Below are positions 35,279-46,469 of a DNA stretch of 64,000 bases, in pieces. This DNA comes from Thinopyrum elongatum. Taxonomy: Eukaryota; Streptophyta; Magnoliopsida; Poales; Poaceae. The stretch is from NCBI GenBank assembly GCA_011799875.1, contig CM022298.1:283351395-283415394 (forward strand). Reading direction: 5' to 3'. Below the pieces are notes generated by a model that was given only the letters and a program-made list of their open reading frames with translations, did no database searches and had not been told where the DNA came from. Both the position numbers and the translations under genes were made by a program. Position 1 is the first letter of the stretch. Each line of letters begins with the position of its first letter.

Positions 35279-38200
35279 ATGTCTACCGACGCCGAAGTCG
35301 TGGGTTGTTCTGCTCGCCTCGAAGACCCCATCGAGGCAGCAAATCACTATTTTGATTACTTGGACGAACACCAGATGGGGTTGCATGGTGGCGGCAGTGG
35401 CACCAACCCCGACACCGATGCCGACACTGGCACCGGGACCGACACCACCCCCGAAACCGGCAACGTTGCTGTCGTAGCCGGTAAAGCACCGAAGAAGAAG
35501 AGGACACGAAGACCAAACGAGCTTGGCATCGGACAAATTGTGGTCACGGAGATGCACCCCAAGAAGTTAGAGCCAACGGCGCCGGAGGATGCGCGCTCAT
35601 ACTAGGGCAATCAACTTGGATGCATCCTCAGGGAAACTGCCAACATCAACGACGAGAGGTTGAAGCAGATACCACATATGGAGCACATGCTCCTAAAGAA
35701 GTTGCACAATAGGTTCCTATTCCCCGGCCGGAATGAAGGCAAATATAAAGAGCCGTGGGATGACGTCGCCATGACAAAGATAAACGACAAGGCGATGGTG
35801 ACGTTCACCAACGACTTGTCCTCCTGGAAAGTTCGGGTGAAAAAAGCGATTGGGAAGAATGAACCGTGGTCCAAGATTCATGCTGATAATCCGAAAATAA
35901 CGGAAGAGGACTTTGCAAAATTCAAGGAGAATTGCGGTAAAGAAGAAGTCAAGGCAAGGTCGGAGAAAATGAAGGCGCTCCAGGCCAGGAACACGCCTCC
36001 CCACCGCCTTGGAAGCCGTGGTTACGAGGGGAAGAGGCACGTATGGGCCAAGGAGGACGCCGAACGTGAAAGTCACGGAATCCCAGACCCCTTGGCGGAG
36101 TTCACCGACCCGCTGGAGCATGACTGGATCAGGGCCCGGTACAAGTGGGACAAAGTCAAAAAGATCTTTTACACGGACCCGAACACGAGGGAGTTCATGA
36201 GACTTCTGGTAATTGTTATATTACCACATTATCATATTAGCTTCCAATCAATTCGACTACAATTTTTGTCACATTAGTAAACCATCCACGTTCCTTTTGC
36301 AGAAAGAGCAGCACCAAAAGGCAGCCGAAAGCGACGAGTCATCACAGTTGTCGGCGAGGCCCAAGTGGGACACCCCATTCAACCGGGCCCTGAACATATT
36401 GAAAAAGGTCCCGGTGGACAAGCCGCCGTCCTATGGACGTGTGCACGGCGTCGAAGATGGCGCCTCGTGGAAGATGTGCTACCACGAGGAGCCAGAGGAA
36501 AGAAGGAAGAGACGGTCGGTCGTCACTCAGCAGAGCATCGACGAGAAGGTCGCGATTGCGGTCAATAAGACCAAAGCTGAGACCAAAGAAGAGTTGCTCG
36601 GGGCCGTCAATGCAGCGGTCACTGACGCGGTGGTCAGCTTGCTTCCGGCACTTTTCGATTTCACGAAGAACAATCCAAATGCACGGCCGGAGGACTTTCC
36701 CCTTCCCAGCTTTGTCGGGAGCAATTCGGCGAACACCACAGCACCAGCACCTGCTCAAGCAACCGCAAATGGTCCTGCTCCTATTCATAGCAGCCCGACC
36801 TTCGTCTCTTGCATGCTCGGTGGGCCTTCATCGCTGGCTGAGCTCGACGCCCTCATGGTAATTACGCGTCATACCCTTTTCACCAGCATGTCTATAGTCT
36901 TCCATTTCAGTTGCCTTTCGGATGTTTGACGTCGCAGACATGTCTCCTTCGTAGGCCAACGACTCCCCGTGCACCCTACTCTACGACATCAAGGGCCAGA
37001 AGGTGGCCGTGGGAAAGGCAACGATCGTGAAGCCGAAGGACCGCATGTTCCACAACCGAGAGATGCCCGATGGCGTCTTCAAGGTTAATGTGGCCAGTGT
37101 CTTAGCGAGCTTCGAGGATTTGCCTCCTCTGGTACCAGTCGATGACGACGAGACCCCTAAGATGATTGGCGCATGCAAGAGCTGGTTCTTGCCTTGGCCG
37201 AAGTCTCTTCTTCGTCTCGAGGCGTCCAGTATCACGCCAACGCCACCTTCTCAAGAAGGTATGAACACCACCCCACCTACCACATTACCTGCACCTGTCG
37301 TGGTGAGAGATAGAGGATGACGCGAGGGAGAGCCTCCATTAGTGCCAGATGATGTAGCCCCCGCTGTTAAAGAAGCAAATGTTGATGATGACATGGAGGA
37401 TGATGATGATGACCCAGACAAGTATTTCAATACCGCCTATGATGATGGAGGATTGATGGCTCAGGACGACGAAGACTCAGGCTATGAGCATGGAGATGAT
37501 GACTTGATGCTGCCTGATTTGCCGGAGCCGGAACGTCCTAAGGCGAAATGCAAAAAGTCTCTCTTCAAGCGATCCTCGCAGGAAACGCCTCCAGATGCCG
37601 CCTGTACCAGCAACCCCCCGAGGCCCATCCATTGATTAGCCCGACGACACTGGGGGTGGTGGTTAGGGAAGGTATGGTGGGCTTACTACCGCCACCCGCC
37701 AAGAAGCAAAGGAGGAGACCGGACAGGAAAGGCCCTAAAGGCGCTAGAGCTGCTTCAAGCAGCCAGCCGCCTCCGAAGCCCCGGGTGGTAGACAGAATAC
37801 CTGTCGAAGGTAAGAAGCATTTCCATGTCGCCGGCGACCCGATCCTACCTACCAAAGCGCTAGAGCACATACTAAACAATGATCTAAGGAGAATCTATGA
37901 AGATGTGCTGGCCAGAGAGAACAGCCTTCTGATCGCGGAAAAACCAGGATACCCGCTTTACGCGGCTCAGGTGCCGGGTGGGAAGTTGTACGTCGAGAGA
38001 TGGAACGCGAATAAGTTCATCCTGCAATTTGACTACATCTACGACATGTTCCACATGACCAAGCTGGATTTCCAGTTCATCCGCATGTATGCGTTGTATC
38101 TGAACTACTTCATCAGGGTCGAGAACATCAAATATATCTGCGTCGCGGACCCGTTCTATATGCACGAGAGCTTCTTGGCAGTTTACAAAGAGCACCGTGA

Positions 38201-38965
38201 CTATGCGAGCAAGTACCTCGGCGACTTCATGATCTCTAATAAGGACAAGGAAGCGATTCTCGTGCCTTATCATCCCACGTAAGTCATCCGCACATATCCT
38301 TTCGTAAGTGTTAATCATTCCTTTGCAAGCATGGATGCTAATTTGAGGTGTACTTAATTTGCGCAGCGGGGGGGGGGGGGGGGGGGGCGGCCGTCCTCAT
38401 TTCCTGTTACCCGGAATACTCCCATGCTATGTACTTGGACTCATCGAAGAACCTCAGGAAAAAGGATTACAAGCATATAAAGAGTGTTCTCGATAGTGCC
38501 ATGTTAACCTTCAGCCTGTCTGGTGGATATATCAAGGTGAAAAAGTACAGGAATCGCGGGCTGGCTTTCGGTCATAAGACCGACTTCTGCTGCATCCAGC
38601 AACCGCACACCAGTATGGCTGATGGATTCTACATCATGCATCACCTGCTCGAGTACAGAAGGGATAATCAACGCCTTCGCATGTCACCTACTACCAACGA
38701 TGCTGAGATTGTTAGCTGGGCCACAAGCATAGGAAAGACATCGGATCATCGAATCAGAGCTGAGTTTTATCACGTACAGAGTGAACTTGCCAAAGTGATC
38801 ATGAAGCAGGTCCTCGAACCAACAGGGATGTTCTACCATGGGCCAATCACGCGGGAAGATGTCCGAGCACTGCTACTCGCTCAGCGTCTAGACCTGAAGC
38901 CTTTCAAGAAGCTCGAGTGCTTCCTCCCTAACTATGAAGATTGGACCGCCGACCTGGAGGACTGA
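35279..38965 (+). pseudogene. Second CACTA-3 gene: TNPA-like region plus Ulp1-like protease domain, broken
   Basis: Exons: 35279-36208, 36303-36857, 36955-38278 and 38367-38965, all with GT/AG borders. The N-terminal part is low-complexity Asp/Thr/Gly, then a Lys/Arg stretch (KAPKKKRTRR). A Transposase_24-like segment follows (KARSEKMKALQARN, GSRGYEGKRHVWAKED), then a small domain (CTLLYDIKGQKVAVGKA), an acidic linker, a basic segment (PAKKQRRRP) and a Ulp1/C48-like domain (FIRMYALYLNYFIRVENI, VLISCYPEYSHAMYLDSS, CCIQQPHTSMADGFY). Plant CACTA second genes often have this order. Breaks: TAG near 35604, TGA 37318-37320 and a frameshift near 37607. A run of 20 G starts the last exon, and the protease Cys expected before Gly-Phe-Tyr is Asp. 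Confidence 0.8.
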
Positions 38966-39233
38966 TTGTTGATTACAATGTGTCACTACTGTCTATTTTT
39001 ATGGCAAAACTTTGAATTTATGCACGGCGAAACTATGTGATGTAACTAAACCGTGGTCCTAAACTAGCGTAGATCGCTCTAGTTAATTAGTTTGGGTATG
39101 AGGAACTTCGTCATTTATGTTTACTATTGGTTGCTTGTATTTTGCTAATTATGCCTCTTTGTTTTCTTAAGTACATTATGTTGCATATTATCGTTCAATT
39201 CATCAACTCACGATGCAGGTACATAGATCAGAG
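38966..39233 (+). other. Spacer and probable leader intron before the small CACTA-3 gene
   Basis: AT-rich, with no coding sequence seen. A splice acceptor (CGATGCAG at about 39218) lies just before ATG 39234, suggesting the small gene has an upstream non-coding exon or is spliced from a longer transcript. Confidence 0.45.
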
Positions 39234-39479
39234 ATGGCGAAGTGCTACTACGCCGTGTACGTTGGGAGGGTTCCAGGAGTCTACAACCACTGGCCAGCCG
39301 CTCAGGCCCAGGTGCACAGGTACCCGGGTGCTAGCCACAGTGGGTTCGACAGCAGAGCCGAAGCGGAAAGTAGTTACTTGAGGTGGACACTCCAGCATGA
39401 GCAGGGGCGGGACCGCTGGTACTACATAGTTGTGCTCTTGCTCATGCTGATCGCTCTTCTCTTCTACATCATGGTTTAG
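39234..39479 (+). CDS. Small protein with RNase H1 N-terminal/viroplasmin-like domain and membrane tail
   Basis: Intact 81-residue frame from ATG 39234 to a stop at 39477-39479. Residues about 3-48 match the hybrid-binding fold found at the N-terminus of RNase H1 and in the caulimovirus inclusion-body protein: YYAVYVGRVPGVYNHW, then AQVHRYPGASHSGFDS and RAEAESSY. These keep the aromatic, basic and Gly-Phe positions that contact RNA-DNA hybrids or double-stranded RNA. A hydrophobic helix at about residues 61-81 (YYIVVLLLMLIALLFYIMV) looks like a C-terminal membrane anchor. It is the only undamaged recognisable frame in CACTA-3. An in-frame upstream ATG at 39213 would add seven residues, but the splice acceptor favours 39234. 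Role in transposition is unknown. Confidence 0.65.
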   Translation: MAKCYYAVYVGRVPGVYNHWPAAQAQVHRYPGASHSGFDSRAEAESSYLRWTLQHEQGRDRWYYIVVLLLMLIALLFYIMV

Positions 39480-39739
39480 ATAGAGATGATGAAACTTGTG
39501 TGTGTGCCATGACCATGCAGTTGCACTTATTCGAGACATGACATGATCGCACTTGTATATCGCTATTTTCGAGATGTGATGATATTTGTGTTGAATGATG
39601 ATGATGATGATGGTATGACGAGACTACTGTATGTCTATGATATGATGAGAATAGTGTATGTTTAGTATGATCTGATGAAACTTTTGTATAGAGCCTGTAT
39701 AAATACAGCACAAATACGTAGAGGGGTGCGGACCGGCGA
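39480..39739. other. 3' flank of the small CACTA-3 gene
   Basis: Non-coding, with a GATGAT microsatellite near 39594-39613 and ATGATNTGATGA repeats. No further gene was found before the right subterminal repeats. Confidence 0.6.
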
Positions 39740-40001
39740 AAGCAGGAACATTAGCAGTAGCGCTGGAAAGCACCTAGCAGTAGCGCTGGCTTAGCAGCAG
39801 CGCTTCCTGTGAACAAGCGCTACAGATAGTTATCAGTAGCGCTGGTCCAGGAAGCGCTACTGCTAACAATACTTACCAGTAGCGCTGCCCGTTACAGCGC
39901 TACTGCTACAACTTAGTTGTAGCGCGCTAGCAGTAGCGCTGGACCCAGCGCTACTGCTATGCATATTTCAAGCGCTACTACTAGGGTTTTCCCTAGTAGT
40001 G
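39740..40001. repeat. CACTA-3 right subterminal repeats and terminus
   Basis: AGTAGCGCTGG and AGCGCTACTGCTA units in both orientations from about 39752. The terminus is CCCTAGTAGTG at 39991-40001, preceded by CTACTACTAGGG, which makes a small palindrome around TTTT. Confidence 0.9.
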
Positions 40002-40930
40002 ATGGGTGTGGATCCAATAACAAGTTCGGAGTATTTGACAGACAAGTAGCCCACCACTGTCAATTTCGGCGCAGAAATGACATTGATTCTTGTTGGACCT
40101 TCTTGATCAACTACAAGTAATCTCTCAAGTGAAGGTGTGTCCTCAATGACCATAATGTGGTACACCTTTTGTGATGTCTTGTTGCAGCACCACACACATA
40201 AATAGTCCGGAGAGTCACGGAGGTGATGTGGAAGCTACTGAACCCATTGATCGCCTGAAGACAAAGGTACTTGAGTGTAGTACAGTAGCGGAGTAGGCGC
40301 TCCATGTCATCCTTTGGGATGCAGACGGCGAGGAGCTCGAGGTGCTTCAGTCGTCGTAGAAAATGAGCGGGCGCATCATTAAGGGGGGGAATGGCAGTTC
40401 ATGAACTTGGTGACGCGCAGCGTGGTCGTGGGCGGAGGGTGGACGTTGGCAGTGGGTGCATATGCCCATCATTAAAACTGAGCTCCTCAAGCTGATCTAG
40501 GGCGGGGGATCAGAACCACTCGTCAAGCTTGGCTCGATCCTTGCCATTGGAACGGAAGTTGCCCATGCTAAGGCCTCTGATTGGGCCATGGTGACTGCCA
40601 AGGATCTAGGACAACGCATCCAAGCTTTTGCGATAGCCGTGGCAAAGCTCATGGGCGTTGATGAGATCGAGAGGGGTGGAGTGCCATAGGTGGTGCTAAC
40701 ATCGAGAAAGGACGGTTGTCTGTGCCCCATATTTGATTGGGAGGATGGAGCTGATGACTATCAACATATCATTAGGGAGGCTGCTGATGAAGTCTAGGCC
40801 TGTTGGAGTCGCTTGCGGTTCTTGCTCGACCCGCCTTCGCTTGTTGGGAGCCTCATTCTACACCTCCGGAGTCTCCTCGTCAGCAGCGCCTTCTAATAGA
40901 AGTGCGAGTATAGGGAATATTTAGTTAAAA

Positions 40931-42614
40931 CAGGGCAAAAGAAAAATGTATTGGTAACTACAAGTTAGTAGGTAGGAATAGGGTAAGAAAATGGAATAAC
41001 AATTGGTTGCTTAAATACTACATGATTCCTTTGATATTGCTGGGTAAGTCAACATGCACATACTTGAAAAGAATGCTTACTTCGAACAAAGTCTGGACGG
41101 ATGATATCGTCGGGGAAGTTAACATATATCTCATGACCAGGCTCTTTTATGTGCAGTGCAATTTTAGTGCCAGCTTTCAGTACATAAAACATAGAAATTT
41201 ATGTCCAAAGGCCAGTGCCAAAATAGGAGTGACCACATTCATTAAGTCTTACAGAAGCAACGATGGTAAATCCATGGTTTGTGTTTTGTATGACATCCCT
41301 GCAGTCTTGATTTATGTAAAGGGCAAGATTGTGTACTACAGATGTTGTTGCATAGCAAGGGATGTGCTGCAGAAAATGGTAGGATTGTTAAAGAATATGG
41401 TAACAAGAAAATATGGGCAAAACTAAAAGAACAGTACATCATTTGAAATCAAAGGACAAAAACATATAATTAAACAGATATTGTAACCGTGATGTCATGG
41501 AAATATGAGAGTAATCGAAAGAACAATACATCATTAATTAGCCTAATATAGAAAGAAGAGGGAAAAATCCCCTTTGATGCATATGCTGCATGTGGCACCT
41601 TTTATCCAAATGTAGCAATATATAGTATATGTTCAGAAAAGTAGGCCATGCCAACCGATGTAGGGTGAGATTGAAGATACCGTGCGCATCCTGAAATCAT
41701 ATGGTATAGTGAGATGGAACTCCATGGATGTCTGGCCGAGGCCGCAAAGTCCTGATGTGTCCGAGCACTGTACACTCTATGAATGAAAGAAAACCTTCAA
41801 ATCAGCTCGAATAAAGATGAATTCACGGCGTTTTCGGCCTGGTGAGTAAAGGAGGCAAATGAACTGGGATAAGAGATGAGATAATATCTCAGTAATTAGT
41901 TACCTTGTTGTACATGAGAACGAACCCTCAATACCACGGATTCCCCAATCGACCGGAGCTGGGTCGACGGCGAGCAACGTCGAGAAAGTCGATGGAGATA
42001 GGCGGTGGCAAGCGGAAGTGGCAAAATGCGGTGGGGTTTGCCGGCAGCCTGGCGGCGATGACTGGCGTCGAGCTAAGTGATTGTCGCGGTGATAGGCGGT
42101 GCCATGCAGAGTCGCGGAGGAGCTTGTGTAGGTGTGAATGGGGACCGGAGGGGGTGGTGGGCGGGGTGATGGTTTTTGTGATGTGGGGATGGTGAGTAGG
42201 GGTTTTCTTTTTTTCCTTTTTGAGTTGGGTGGTGAGGGTTTTCTGTCCCACAAAGAGTTTTGGGGGAAACGGTTTGCTAGAGCCAACCGTGTGTGATGGA
42301 CGTAACTGGGAAAAAGAGAGTCATTGCACACGGTTCCAATTTGGGAAAATAAGCATGTTTTAGGGTGGTTCCACTTTTCCTTCATCGGTTGAATCTGAAA
42401 TTTCTACCCACGCTAAACATTCACCCTAATATGCATAAAATTCCATCAACCGAACTGATTGCATCCATATCCCACATTTAGACATATGTAAACATAGATT
42501 CAGGCATAGATAATAAGCGTACACAAGCATAGTTCAACCGTCATTAAGCATACTAAAGCACATTTATAATTAAGACACTATAAAGCCATACATAGTTCAA
42601 TCCCACATCTCATC
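40931..42614. other. Upstream region of the F-box/FBD gene and flank of the zinc-finger-like gene
   Basis: No supportable coding sequence; frames here (for example 41007-41426 plus and 41900-42385 minus) have no recognisable domain. Motifs of CACTA-2 subterminal type occur at 42286-42337 (ACCGTGTGTGATGG, then CACACGGTTCC), well inside the element. The minus-strand C-rich stretch at about 41950-42190 could be a leader. Confidence 0.5.
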
Positions 42615-43679
42615 TCATCTGCCAACATGATCATGAAACTTCTCCAGGTACTCAGCGTATGCGGTGTGCGCCACCCAGCGAGAATACTTCTGCCTGAAGG
42701 AGCCAACGGCTCATCCTCTTGCATGCGTCAGAACACTTTCATACGCGTCATGAAGCTTTTTGTTGCAAAATGGGCATTGAAAGCCCCCGTTCAAGGTCCT
42801 GATACGCTTGTTATGCATTCCCGCATAAAGCTCCCTGAGGATTTGCCTCTTGTACCTCCTCTAGCCATTTTCATCCTTGGTGTCGACATCATCAGATAGC
42901 ACCCATACATATAGTAAAAAAAATGTGGCGCCAAATTTGGAATACAAACTAATCTCTAGCGAACATTTGGCAGTTACCAAAATTTGGCATCAAATCAATT
43001 TTTACATGCCGTAAAGTAGGATTAGGAATTTATGGCTATTTTTTAGACATATCCAAAGATTATGGTTCACTTTTTAAGCACAATCGTCTATGTACAGACC
43101 AATCTTGAAAAAATTGGCACAAACATATATGTAGGTCATTTAAAATCAATTGTCAAGACCTGGCTAGGAATTATTAGCACGAACACTAACCCTAGTTGGA
43201 TTATTAGCAGAAATCATTTGCAGAGATGAAACAACTAATCACTTATCATTTGTACCATTCAAACAATCAATACACTACACGGACCTAATGAAACTTACTC
43301 AGATATCATGGATTGAGAAAACATAACCATAGGATTTATATTCCAAAAAGGGGGAGGCAGGAGTAACCAGAGAAACCCTAGGATGTATTTGACACATAAA
43401 TGGGTATAGATGACTAACCGGTTGTCCGTCGTCGTCAGAATCGTCGCCGGATTAGTCGTTGGAGTCGTCGCCCGAGTCGTCACCGGAGTCGTCGCTGGAG
43501 TCGGTGTGGACCTCCGGCTCCGGCTGTGGAAGCACGACGCCGTCGACGACATCAAGGTGCAGCGATACCTCATCGGCGGCGACGGCAACCTCTGTCTCCA
43601 TCTTCACGCCATGCTCTGGTGCTTCAGCAGCCCCGGCGTCACCACTCCCTTCGATGGGGCGCTTCGGCGTCATCCTCAT
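42615..43679 (-). pseudogene. Zinc-finger-like (possibly XS-type) gene, broken
   Basis: Reads leftwards in two exons. Exon 1 (43679-43419) starts MRMTPKRPIEGSG, has an acidic Ser/Asp/Gly repeat tail (DSSDDSGDDSGDD) and ends at a GTTAGT donor. Exon 2 (about 42900-42615) has a Lys/Arg-rich helix (YKRQILRELY), FQCPFCNKKLHDAY and SVLTHARG, a Cys-x2-Cys ... His pattern like the XS zinc finger of SGS3-type proteins, then YSRWVAHTAYAEYLEKF and a stop. Stops interrupt exon 1 (TAA after DDSND) and exon 2 (after KDENG and after THARG), and no clear acceptor is left. The XS-type assignment rests on one short motif and is tentative. It is carried by CACTA-2. Confidence 0.45.
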
Positions 43680-44600
43680 ACACTGACGGTTTTGAGGACT
43701 AAGAGCGGTGTCGAGGATGCAGGCGGAGAGAGAGGATTGTGTGTGTGGCGAGGATGGGTGGTGCGGCCGCTCGGCGCGCCATTAATATGGAGTAGTGGGA
43801 GAGAGGCGGGCGGCGGTCAAACCGCTGGCTCGCCTCCTGGTGAGCCTGCGCAGCGGACTGCTGGCATGCCTATCATCATTTCACACAGCTACTCGCACGC
43901 CTCCCGATGACACTGCACAGCGAGCACGCCTCCCATCAATTCATACACCTGCACGCACGCCTCCCGGTTTGCCTGCATGGCGGACTGCTCGCATGCGTCC
44001 CATCAACTCACACCTGCTCGCACGGCACACGGGACGCGTGGCGGTACATATATTGTTTTTCTATTTTGATGATTAATGCTGCCGCTTTATTGCTTAACCG
44101 AAGCATGGCACATATCCATTGTTAGTCTAACGCCGATGGTTCGAATAAATAATCTGTTTGTGATATTGGTTCCCAATTATTAATAATCTCCCATTTGTAA
44201 GAAGATAGAAATTACATCAAAACTTGTCTCAAATTTGACAAAAAAGTATAAAACCACTGTGTATTGGTGTCGATATGACAACACGATAAGTTTCTTGAAT
44301 TTCAACTAAGTTTTGGATGTACTACTAGATTTTATAAATCAAGATTCTCAATGTTTGAAATTTCTAGCATGGGGAGTAAACATGCACCAAGTGACACACA
44401 TGTGTTTTTCCAATCCATTTAGGTGCACTGTCATGTGTGCATGTAGCTCAAATTTGATTTTTGCACATTATACCCCTATAAGATCAATCAATGTACCAAA
44501 ATGTCTTAATGATCTCTGGGTTTTTTTCAAAATTAAAACGTCCCTCCTTTGGTAACATATGTTCACCCCGGAAATTTTTAACATGCATCGTAGTTTTCTG
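43680..44600. other. Promoter side of the zinc-finger-like gene and AT-rich spacer
   Basis: The stretch 43790-44050 holds imperfect short repeats containing CGCACGCCTCCC and GGACTGCT. From 44050 to 44580 the sequence is AT-rich with no gene seen. A run of 15 G is at 44610-44624. Confidence 0.5.
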
Positions 44601-44639
44601 TGTGCGTCTGGGGGGGGGGGGGGGTCTGGCAGTACACTA

Positions 44640-46402
44640 TGAGTCGTGAGCCACCGTGTGGGATTGGTCGTTTTGTGAGGCAGGTGCCACATCAAAGTCG
44701 TAAATTTGTTATTTAAAACATTACACAACCCTTTCATGCATACATGTTTGGGCCAAATGCAGTCGGTGGTTGTCCTACACGACACTCACTCGCGTGTGAC
44801 GCTTTCTGTGCGCCCACGAGGTCGTCGTCCATCACTTCGACCTATAGCCGGCAGAGAGGTTAATTTGACTAGTAAGGTTGATTCTTTTTTGGTTGTGTTA
44901 CAGTGGGAGAGTATATAGTACGCATCAAAGAGGTGGGAGGGGACCAGCATATATATGCTATGTACGCGTCCATGAACACACCTCACTCAGTGTGGGGCCT
45001 TTTTGGTTTTTGAGGCACGTGCCAGATCAAAGTTGTGCATTGGCTATTCAAACATCACACAACACCTCTTTGGGCCACATGCATGTGCAGGCGGTGGTTA
45101 TCCTAGGACAATCACGTGTGATGCTTCCATCCGTGGGCCCGCGAGGTCATCGTCCATATGCATGCATCACTTTGACCTACATCGATCGAGAGAGGTTAAT
45201 TAATTTCACCATCAAGGAGGGTTCTTTTTGGTTTGTATTACGGTAGGAGCATATAGTATGCGTCGAAGAGTGGGGAGGGGACCAACATATATACTACGCT
45301 TCATGAACCTCGCTCTGTGTGGGGACTTTACGGTTTTCAAGGTGTGTGCCACATCAAAGTTGTGCATTTTGGGTATTCAAACATCACAACCACACACTCC
45401 ATACATATGTTTGGCCCACATGCAAAGCAATGGTGGTTGTCCTCTGGCACCCATTCACGTGGTTACCAACGATATCGATGCTTTCCATCTGTGGGCCCTC
45501 TTGGTCCATCACTACTTTGATCGACAGCGAGAGAGGTTAATTTGAATTAGGAGGGGATTATTTTTTGGTTTATATTATGGTATATAGGTCATGCTCTAGG
45601 ATGACATGATATAGTTTGAGCACATGCATGTGTACGCATGAATCCCTCCCACCGAGTCAAAGTGGGCAGCGAGGGGAGGGGCAGCACACCACGACACGTC
45701 ATGATCCGATCTCGCTCTGTGTGGGGACTGTACGATTTTTGACGCGACGCGCCACATCAATGTTGTGCATGGTATTAAAACATCATGCACGCATCACCTC
45801 CATACATACATATGCATGCAGTGGCTATATATATCTTCGAACGGTACTGTCCCTCACGTGGTTATCGGCGGCAAGCCTATATATATATGTGGGCCAGTGT
45901 GGACATCCATGATCACTTTGACCGACAACGAGATAGGATACCATGCATGGTGGATTCTTCTTCTTTGGTTCGTGTTATCGTAGTAGGTCATGGTGAGATT
46001 CCAGACCTAAGTTTGAGCGCATACGTACATATGCATGCATATGAATCCCCGTCATCGGCTAGAAGTGTGGTGTGACATACATATATACAATGCGTTGTCA
46101 ACTAACCATCGCTCCGTGTGGGGATTTCTGGTTCCAAAGCATGGTGCCACATCAAAGTTTTGTTCCATTGGGTATTCGAACATCAACACTGCTCCATACA
46201 TATGTTTGGGGCCACATGCAGGCAGTGGTTGTCTTCGGGCACTAGCTATTTGCGTGATTATTGGCGAGCTAGCCCATCCCTGCGGTCTCGTGGACGTCTG
46301 TCACTTTGACTAACAACAAGAGAGAGGTTGTACGGCCAAGGTGGATCCTTCTTGGTCCATTTTATGATACATCTTGGTGAGATGCCCTCTCCCACCGACT
46401 GA

Positions 46403-46469
<67 letters not shown>

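Larger units (their letters stand above)
31123..40001 (+). mobile_element. CACTA-3, complete CACTA transposon (8879 bp)
   Basis: The left end is CACTACTGGGAAAATG at 31123; the right end is the reverse complement of CACTACTAGGGAAAAC, ending at 40001. The 3-bp target duplication ATG is exact (31120-31122, 40002-40004). AGTAGCGC subterminal repeats lie at both ends. It encodes a transposase (truncated and with stops), a TNPA/Ulp1-type second gene (with stops and frameshifts) and a small intact protein. It is therefore structurally complete at its ends but not autonomous. It inserted in the last codons of an exon of the F-box/FBD gene. Confidence 0.95.
30108..40930 (-). pseudogene. F-box/FBD-domain gene, split by CACTA-3
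   Basis: Reads leftwards. The first exon begins near 40900 with a basic segment (NKRRRVEQEPQ) and an F-box (LDFISSLPNDMLIVISSILP). Leu-rich-repeat-like sequence follows (LRYCTTLKYL, HITSVTLRTIYVC, APKLTVVGY), ending GSTPI at 40005. CACTA-3 interrupts here; the last bases of the exon (Gln codon) and a GTACAA donor follow at 31116. Further exons are 31033-30899 (LTPNLRIVKVLALEY) and 30491-30108, an FBD domain (RVLKVMRFALHLF) ending NKPYKW stop. F-box proteins recruit substrates to SCF ubiquitin ligases. It is broken: stops at 40696-40698, 40606-40608 and 40510-40512, a frameshift after TIYVC, a probable lost start codon, and the transposon. It lies inside CACTA-2. Confidence 0.8.

Noticed and set aside
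40733..41426. Plus-strand frames of 63 and 139 codons
   Set aside because: The first is the shadow of the minus-strand F-box exon. The second has no domain and lies in its upstream region.
45003..46313. Chains of 60-120-codon frames in the tandem array
   Set aside because: Recurring frames reflect the repeat unit itself. They are broken differently in each unit and have no recognisable motif.
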